A DNA stretch of 42,147 nucleotides, taken from Candidatus Latescibacterota bacterium. Its GTDB lineage: Bacteria; JAAXHH01. The stretch lies in contig JAAXHH010000048.1 of NCBI GenBank assembly GCA_012270975.1, positions 1 through 42,147 of the forward strand, in the 5' to 3' direction. The position numbers and the translations under genes were made by a program. Below the pieces are notes generated by a model. That model had not been told where the DNA came from and did not search any database. It was given only the letters and a program-made list of their open reading frames with translations. Shown in pieces: positions 38,213-42,147 of the stretch; the stretch's first letter is position 1; every line of letters starts with the position of its first letter.

Positions 38213-40978
38213 ATGCAGAGCGCCAACCAAACGCCCGAACAGAAGGCACGTGAAATCATCGACGCGAAGCTGGAAAGCGCGGGCTGGAAGTTGCAGTCAA
38301 AGAACAAGATCGACTTCAGTGCTGGCCGCGGTATTGCCGTTCGGGAGTATCCGACGGACGTGGGCCCCGCCGATTACGTTCTTTTTGTCGACAAGAAACC
38401 CACTGGTGTGGTCGAGGCCAAACCCGCCACGCAGGGTCACAATATCACGACTGTCGAGGACCAGTCCACCGGTTATGCCAACGCCAACCTCAAGTGGGTA
38501 GGCAACAAAGAGCCCCTCCCCTTCGTCTACGAATCTACCGGTGAAATCACGAGGTTTACCGACAGTCGCGACCCTAAACCCCGCTCGCGTGAGGTGTTCA
38601 ACTTCCCTCGACCGGAAACCATGGCGAACTGGCTCAACCAGTCAGGTCCACTGCGTGAGCGTCTCCAGGGGCTGCCGGAATTGGATCCCAAGGGGCTCAG
38701 GGCGTGCCAGATCAACGCCATCGAAAAACTCGAGATATCCTTCAAGAAAGACTACCCTCGCGCCCTCATTCAGATGGCTACAGGCTCCGGTAAAACCTAC
38801 ACGGCCATTACCTCGATCTACCGGCTGATCAAACACGCTGACGCCAGGCGGGTTCTGTTCCTCGTGGACACCAAGAATCTCGGTGAACAGGCCGAACAGG
38901 AATTCATGTCCTATGTGCCTTGCGACGACAACCGCAAATTCACCGAACTTTACAACGTCCAGCGCCTCAAGTCGTCCTACGTCGCCAACGACACCCAGGT
39001 CTGCATCAGCACCATCCAGCGGATGTACTCGATCCTGAGGGGCGAGGAGTTGGACGAAGCTGCCGAGCAGATCAACCCTGCGGAAATGGTGCAGCCCAAG
39101 GAACAGATTCCGGTCGCATACAACGACAAAGTCCCGCCCGAGTTCTTCGACTTCATCATCATCGACGAGTGTCACCGCTCGATTTACAACCTGTGGCGCC
39201 AGGTCCTCGAGTATTTCGATGCCTATCTCATCGGTCTGACCGCTACGCCGGACAATCGAACCTACGGATTCTTCAGGAAGAACGTCGTCAGTGAATACCC
39301 CCATGAGCAAGCCGTCGCCGACGGCGTGAACGTCGGAAACGAAGTCTACGTCATCGACACGGAGAAGACGAAGCACGGCGGTCAACTCAAGGCGGAACAG
39401 CAGGTCGAAAAGCGCGAGCGCCTGACACGGCGCAAACGCTGGGAGATTCAGGACGAGGACGTCACCTACACTGCCAGGGAACTCGATCGGTCTGTCGTCA
39501 ACCCCGACCAGATCCGCACCGTCGTCCGCACCTTCCGCGACAAACTGCCCGAGATATTTCCCGGCCGCGCCGAAGTCCCGAAGACGCTCATTTTCGCAAA
39601 GACCGACAGCCATGCCGACGATGTGATCCAGACCGTGCGCGAAGAATTCGGCGAGAGCAACGAGTTCTGCAAGAAGGTCACCTACAAAACCGAAGAAGAC
39701 CCGAAATCCGTCCTCGCCCAGTTCCGCAACGACTACTACCCGCGCATCGCGGTGACCGTGGACATGATCGCCACGGGTACGGACGTAAAGCCGCTAGAAT
39801 GCCTGCTCTTCATGCGTGACGTGAGGAGTCGCAACTATTTCGAGCAGATGAAGGGGCGCGGCACCCGAACCCTCGGCCATAACGATCTTAAACAGGTCTC
39901 GCCCTCCGCCGTCAGCGGGAAGACCCACTACGTGATCGTGGACGCGGTCGGCGTCACGACATCACTCAAGACCGCCAGCCAATCACTCGTCACTAAACCC
40001 TCGGTTCCGCTCAAGGACCTCCTCATGGGCGTGATGATGGGAGCACACGACGAAGACACGGTGAGTTCGCTTGCCGGGCGCCTCGCGCGGCTCGATCAAC
40101 AACTCGATCCCGCCGAGAAGGAGCGGATCAAGGAGCAAGCCGGCGGTACCGAGCTCACTCAAATCATCGGCGATCTGCTGGCCGCCATCGATCCTGATCG
40201 CATTCAGGAGAAAGCGCGTGAGATCGAACCCGTGGACGAAGGCGCCGTACCGCCGCCTGCCTTATGCGAAAAGGCCCAGGAGCAGTTGGTCGGTGACGCA
40301 GCCGACGTGTTCAACGGCGAACTGGTCGATTTGATCGACTCGATTCGTCGTGACAAAGAACAGACGATCGACCATGACAGCCTGGACAAGGTAATCCGCG
40401 CCGAATGGAAAGGCGACGCACGCGAGAACGCCAAAGCTATAGTACAGGACTTCCGGCAATATCTCGATGCGAATCGCGATGAGATCGAAGCCCTGACCAT
40501 CTTCTACGGCCAGCCGTACCGGCGTAAGGATCTGACCTACGCCATGATCCACGAGTTGTTCGTCAAACTGAAGAGCGACCAGCCTCGACTGGCCCCATTC
40601 CAGGTCTGGCAGGCCTATGCCCTGCTCGACGAATTCGACGGTGGTCGCCCGATCAGCGAACTGACTGCGCTAGTTGCGTTGATTCGCCGTGCCTGTGGAA
40701 TTGACGGGAAGCTCTCGCCTTATTCGGAAACCGTGCGACGCAACTTCAGGGATTGGATCATGAAGCATCACAGCGGAAGCGGAGAGAAGTTCAACGAGGA
40801 GCAGATGGACTGGCTGCACATGATCCGCGACCACATCATCACTTCGTTTCATCTGGATCGCGACGACCTGAACTTGGCACCATTCGACAGCAAGGGCGGT
40901 ATGGGGAAAATGTATAAGCTCTTTGGCGATCAGATGGACGATGTGATAGATGAGTTGAATGAGGTATTGGCGGCGTAA
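38213..40978 (+). CDS. hsdR: Type I restriction enzyme R subunit
   Basis: A 921-residue HsdR of the EcoEI-like type. The N-terminal nuclease has the PD-(D/E)xK pattern D54 ... E68-A-K70 (GPADYVLFVDKKPTGVVEAK). The superfamily 2 translocase shows ATGSGKT (189-195), DECH (318-321), LTATP (342-346) and a QMKGRGTRT motif VI, followed by the EcoEI-type C-terminal domain. Together with HsdM and HsdS it cleaves unmodified DNA after translocation. No hsdM is in the window. Downstream lie a toxin-antitoxin pair and an interrupted hsdS-like gene. The C-terminus (DDVIDELNEVLAA) is echoed by a degenerate copy at 41816. Confidence 0.95.
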   Translation: MQSANQTPEQKAREIIDAKLESAGWKLQSKNKIDFSAGRGIAVREYPTDVGPADYVLFVDKKPTGVVEAKPATQGHNITTVEDQSTGYANANLKWVGNKEPLPFVYESTGEITRFTDSRDPKPRSREVFNFPRPETMANWLNQSGPLRERLQGLPELDPKGLRACQINAIEKLEISFKKDYPRALIQMATGSGKTYTAITSIYRLIKHADARRVLFLVDTKNLGEQAEQEFMSYVPCDDNRKFTELYNVQRLKSSYVANDTQVCISTIQRMYSILRGEELDEAAEQINPAEMVQPKEQIPVAYNDKVPPEFFDFIIIDECHRSIYNLWRQVLEYFDAYLIGLTATPDNRTYGFFRKNVVSEYPHEQAVADGVNVGNEVYVIDTEKTKHGGQLKAEQQVEKRERLTRRKRWEIQDEDVTYTARELDRSVVNPDQIRTVVRTFRDKLPEIFPGRAEVPKTLIFAKTDSHADDVIQTVREEFGESNEFCKKVTYKTEEDPKSVLAQFRNDYYPRIAVTVDMIATGTDVKPLECLLFMRDVRSRNYFEQMKGRGTRTLGHNDLKQVSPSAVSGKTHYVIVDAVGVTTSLKTASQSLVTKPSVPLKDLLMGVMMGAHDEDTVSSLAGRLARLDQQLDPAEKERIKEQAGGTELTQIIGDLLAAIDPDRIQEKAREIEPVDEGAVPPPALCEKAQEQLVGDAADVFNGELVDLIDSIRRDKEQTIDHDSLDKVIRAEWKGDARENAKAIVQDFRQYLDANRDEIEALTIFYGQPYRRKDLTYAMIHELFVKLKSDQPRLAPFQVWQAYALLDEFDGGRPISELTALVALIRRACGIDGKLSPYSETVRRNFRDWIMKHHSGSGEKFNEEQMDWLHMIRDHIITSFHLDRDDLNLAPFDSKGGMGKMYKLFGDQMDDVIDELNEVLAA

Positions 40979-41030
40979 GTCGAGCTTTCGGCCAGCCGCT
41001 CATTTCTGCCGCGCTTCTTTACAATTTAAT

Positions 41031-41053
41031 ATTTGTCTTTACTTTAGACAAAT
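41031..41053. promoter_or_regulatory. Palindrome overlapping the toxin-antitoxin promoter
   Basis: ATTTGTCT (41031-41038) and AGACAAAT (41046-41053) are perfect complements around a 7-base loop. A -35-like TTTACA (41018-41023) and a -10-like TACTTT (41040-41045, spacer 16) place the palindrome over the promoter, as expected for an autoregulated antitoxin. It might instead be a weak hsdR terminator. Confidence 0.4.
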
Positions 41054-41128
41054 TTCCCTGGTATCTTTCATTAAGTAAGCAATTCGACTAAAAACTCCGA
41101 CAATTGATCTACATCATTGGAGCGGACC

Positions 41129-41365
41129 GTGCCCAAAGTCAGCGCCAAGCGACAGATAACACTTCCAGCTGATCAGTGCCGTTTGGCCGGCATCGAGCCA
41201 GGCGACGAATGCCGGAGTTTCGTGGCCGACGGCCGCATTACCATAGTCCGCCAGGAGCCCGGCAGCGCCTGGGGATGCCTGGCGTATCTTGAAGTGGACC
41301 AGCCGGTTTCAGACGAAGAGTCGCGCCAGGAAGCCATGGAAGAAAAGCGGGGCCAAACGCCTTGA
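41129..41365 (+). CDS. AbrB/MazE-family antitoxin
   Basis: A 78-residue protein starting with GTG at 41129 (GGAG six bases upstream), preferred over the TTG at 41117. The N-terminal swapped-hairpin AbrB DNA-binding domain is seen in MPKVSAKRQITLPADQCRLAGIEPGDECRSFVADGRITIVRQ. The acidic C-terminal tail (QPVSDEESRQEAMEEK) would wrap the toxin. The stop overlaps the toxin start (TTGA, 41362-41365). It probably represses its own promoter at the palindrome upstream. Confidence 0.87.
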   Translation: MPKVSAKRQITLPADQCRLAGIEPGDECRSFVADGRITIVRQEPGSAWGCLAYLEVDQPVSDEESRQEAMEEKRGQTP

Positions 41366-41763
41366 TCGCAGTCGACACCAATGTTCTGTTGCGCTATCTC
41401 CTGAGAGACGACGAGGCGCAGGCCGAACGGGCGCGGCGCATTATTGAATGCGGTGAGCGCGTGATGATTACAGACGTGGTACTCGCGGAAACGGTGTGGA
41501 CGTTAGCTGGTCGGCGGTATCGCGCGACCCGGGCCGACCTGATCGATCTGGTCAATAAACTGCTGCAAGATGCCAACCTGCGCTTTGAGGATGACGAGGT
41601 GGTCTGGAGTGCCCTGCAGGCATTTCGCAGGACGGAGGCGGACTTCGCCGTCGCGCTGATCGTGTGCAAGGCCCAAAAGACGGCAGCCGACGGCGACGAG
41701 TTGAGCGCTTTCTGCACTTTTGATGACGCCGTTTTGCAGTTGCCCGGCACTGCAGAGCCGTAG
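41362..41763 (+). CDS. PIN-domain toxin, VapC-like ribonuclease
   Basis: A 133-residue PIN domain. The acidic residues D5 (AVDTNVLLRYLL), E43 (VLAETVWTL), D94 (TEADFAVAL) and D121/D122 (TFDDAV) form the metal site. VapC toxins cleave specific RNAs, often initiator tRNA or rRNA; the target here is unknown. The TTG start overlaps the antitoxin stop, indicating coupling. The pair sits inside a type I restriction locus between hsdR and an hsdS-like start. Confidence 0.88.
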   Translation: MIAVDTNVLLRYLLRDDEAQAERARRIIECGERVMITDVVLAETVWTLAGRRYRATRADLIDLVNKLLQDANLRFEDDEVVWSALQAFRRTEADFAVALIVCKAQKTAADGDELSAFCTFDDAVLQLPGTAEP

Positions 41764-41815
41764 CGCGTGTCTGGCGTATCGGTGCCCTGGGGGCATGCCG
41801 GCTTTTTGAGAATAG

Positions 41816-41860
41816 ATAGATGATGTTATTGATGAGTTGAATGAGGCGTTGGTGGCATAA
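41816..41860 (+). pseudogene. Remnant of a second hsdR 3' end
   Basis: The frame reads IDDVIDELNEALVA and stops with TAA at 41858-41860, closely matching the hsdR C-terminus DDVIDELNEVLAA. Just upstream the frame has two stops (F-stop-E-stop), so only the tail survives. DNA differences from the hsdR end show it is a diverged allele, not a fresh copy. Confidence 0.7.
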
Positions 41861-41934
41861 ATGAGTCATGTTTCCTTCCAATCAGATGAATGGACACCAA
41901 AGCTTTTGGATATCCCACCTCACTGGGAGCAAAT
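41861..41934 (+). pseudogene. Start of an hsdS-like specificity gene, interrupted
   Basis: The ATG at 41861 immediately follows the hsdR-remnant stop. It encodes MSHVSFQSDEWTPKLLDIPPH and then WEQIE before the IS end. The W-x4-L-x-I-P-x-HWE pattern is typical of the start of a target-recognition domain in HsdS. Only about 24 codons remain before the insertion, so this copy cannot make a functional specificity subunit unless the rest lies beyond the element. Confidence 0.6.
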
Positions 41935-42147
41935 TGAAGTTACCCCGTTTTTGTGGACGGTTCACCATTTGGGATTCAGGCTGTGTTCTTGAGCCTCCTT
42001 TCGTAGTTTACGGGTGAGAGGTATCCGAGGGACGAGTGGCGTCTGTGCGTGTTGTAGAAGCCCTCGATGTACTGGAACAGGTCGAGTCTGGCCTCGGCCC
42101 TGGTGGCAAAGCGCCTGCGATCGATCAGTTCGCATTCCAGGCTGGCG
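41935..42147 (-). mobile_element. IS3-family insertion sequence, right part outside the window
   Basis: The end TGAAGTTACCCCGTTTTTGT begins at 41935 and resembles terminal repeats of IS3-group elements. The transposase 3' end lies just inside it. The other end, target duplication and OrfA are beyond the window. Confidence 0.8.
41976..42146 (-). CDS. IS3-family transposase OrfB, C-terminal part
   Basis: Partial gene on the minus strand, 56 residues to a TGA at 41976-41978, continuing past the window edge. The residues contain CELIDRRRFATRAEARLDLF and FYNTHRRHSSLGYLSPVNYE, the classic end of the IS3 OrfB DDE integrase domain. It catalyses transposition of the element. Confidence 0.92.
   Translation of the reverse strand, partial: ASLECELIDRRRFATRAEARLDLFQYIEGFYNTHRRHSSLGYLSPVNYERRLKNTA

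Overview
The window is bacterial, GC-rich and gene-dense, from a diderm. It encodes an outer-membrane beta-barrel protein, an LptE-like lipoprotein, two other lipobox proteins and an anhydro-MurNAc kinase. The mix of two phytanoyl-CoA-dioxygenase (PhyH) proteins, Gfo/Idh, SDR and glycine-oxidase-type enzymes, a CBM9-like protein, NHL and LRR proteins resembles uncultivated marine or sponge-associated lineages such as Latescibacterota or Poribacteria. That placement is inference; there is no rRNA or other taxonomic marker. I saw no rRNA, tRNA or CRISPR array.

Layout. 1-3690: a partial unknown gene, a beta-barrel protein and an ABC exporter. 3988-9064: amino-acid and keto-acid enzymes (PLP dehydratase, ThDP enzyme, glycine-oxidase-like flavoprotein, Gfo/Idh oxidoreductase). 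9235-11745: a membrane-anchored gluzincin-like protease with TPRs. 11823-14993: a cell-envelope operon on the minus strand, anmK - spoIID-like - lptE-like. 15318-22806: an NHL propeller protein, then a Rieske protein divergent from a SufR-like Fe-S regulator, a 2-hydroxyacid dehydrogenase, folD and an HpaB-family protein. 23018-27304: a 1428-residue lipoprotein with an Ig-like domain, three LRR blocks and a metzincin protease domain. 27476-33195: an accessory metabolic group with two PhyH proteins, an SDR, a glutamine amidotransferase, an Ntn asparaginase and a CBM9-like protein. 33276-34434: three tandem, tail-anchored coiled-coil paralogues. 34724-37389: DUF2089 - YIP1-like - PH-like - ureohydrolase. 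37528-42147: two small genes, then a type I restriction locus. That locus holds hsdR, an AbrB/PIN toxin-antitoxin pair, a degenerate second hsdR 3' end, and the start of an hsdS-like gene cut by an IS3-family element running off the window.

Two themes are not explained by ordinary gene content. First, small tail-anchored coiled-coil proteins recur: three in tandem, a likely fourth at 37724 and a reversed-topology one at 30200. They resemble the bacterial CCDC90/DUF1640 (MCUR1-related) type, whose prokaryotic role is unknown. Second, micro-duplication is pervasive. There are 15-bp tandem arrays at four separate loci and 22-23-bp duplications over the ribosome-binding site or start codon of both PhyH genes. 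There are also repeats spanning or abutting stop codons and a 22-bp triple repeat before the Fe-S regulator. One start-codon duplication has created an eight-codon upstream ORF whose stop overlaps the real start.
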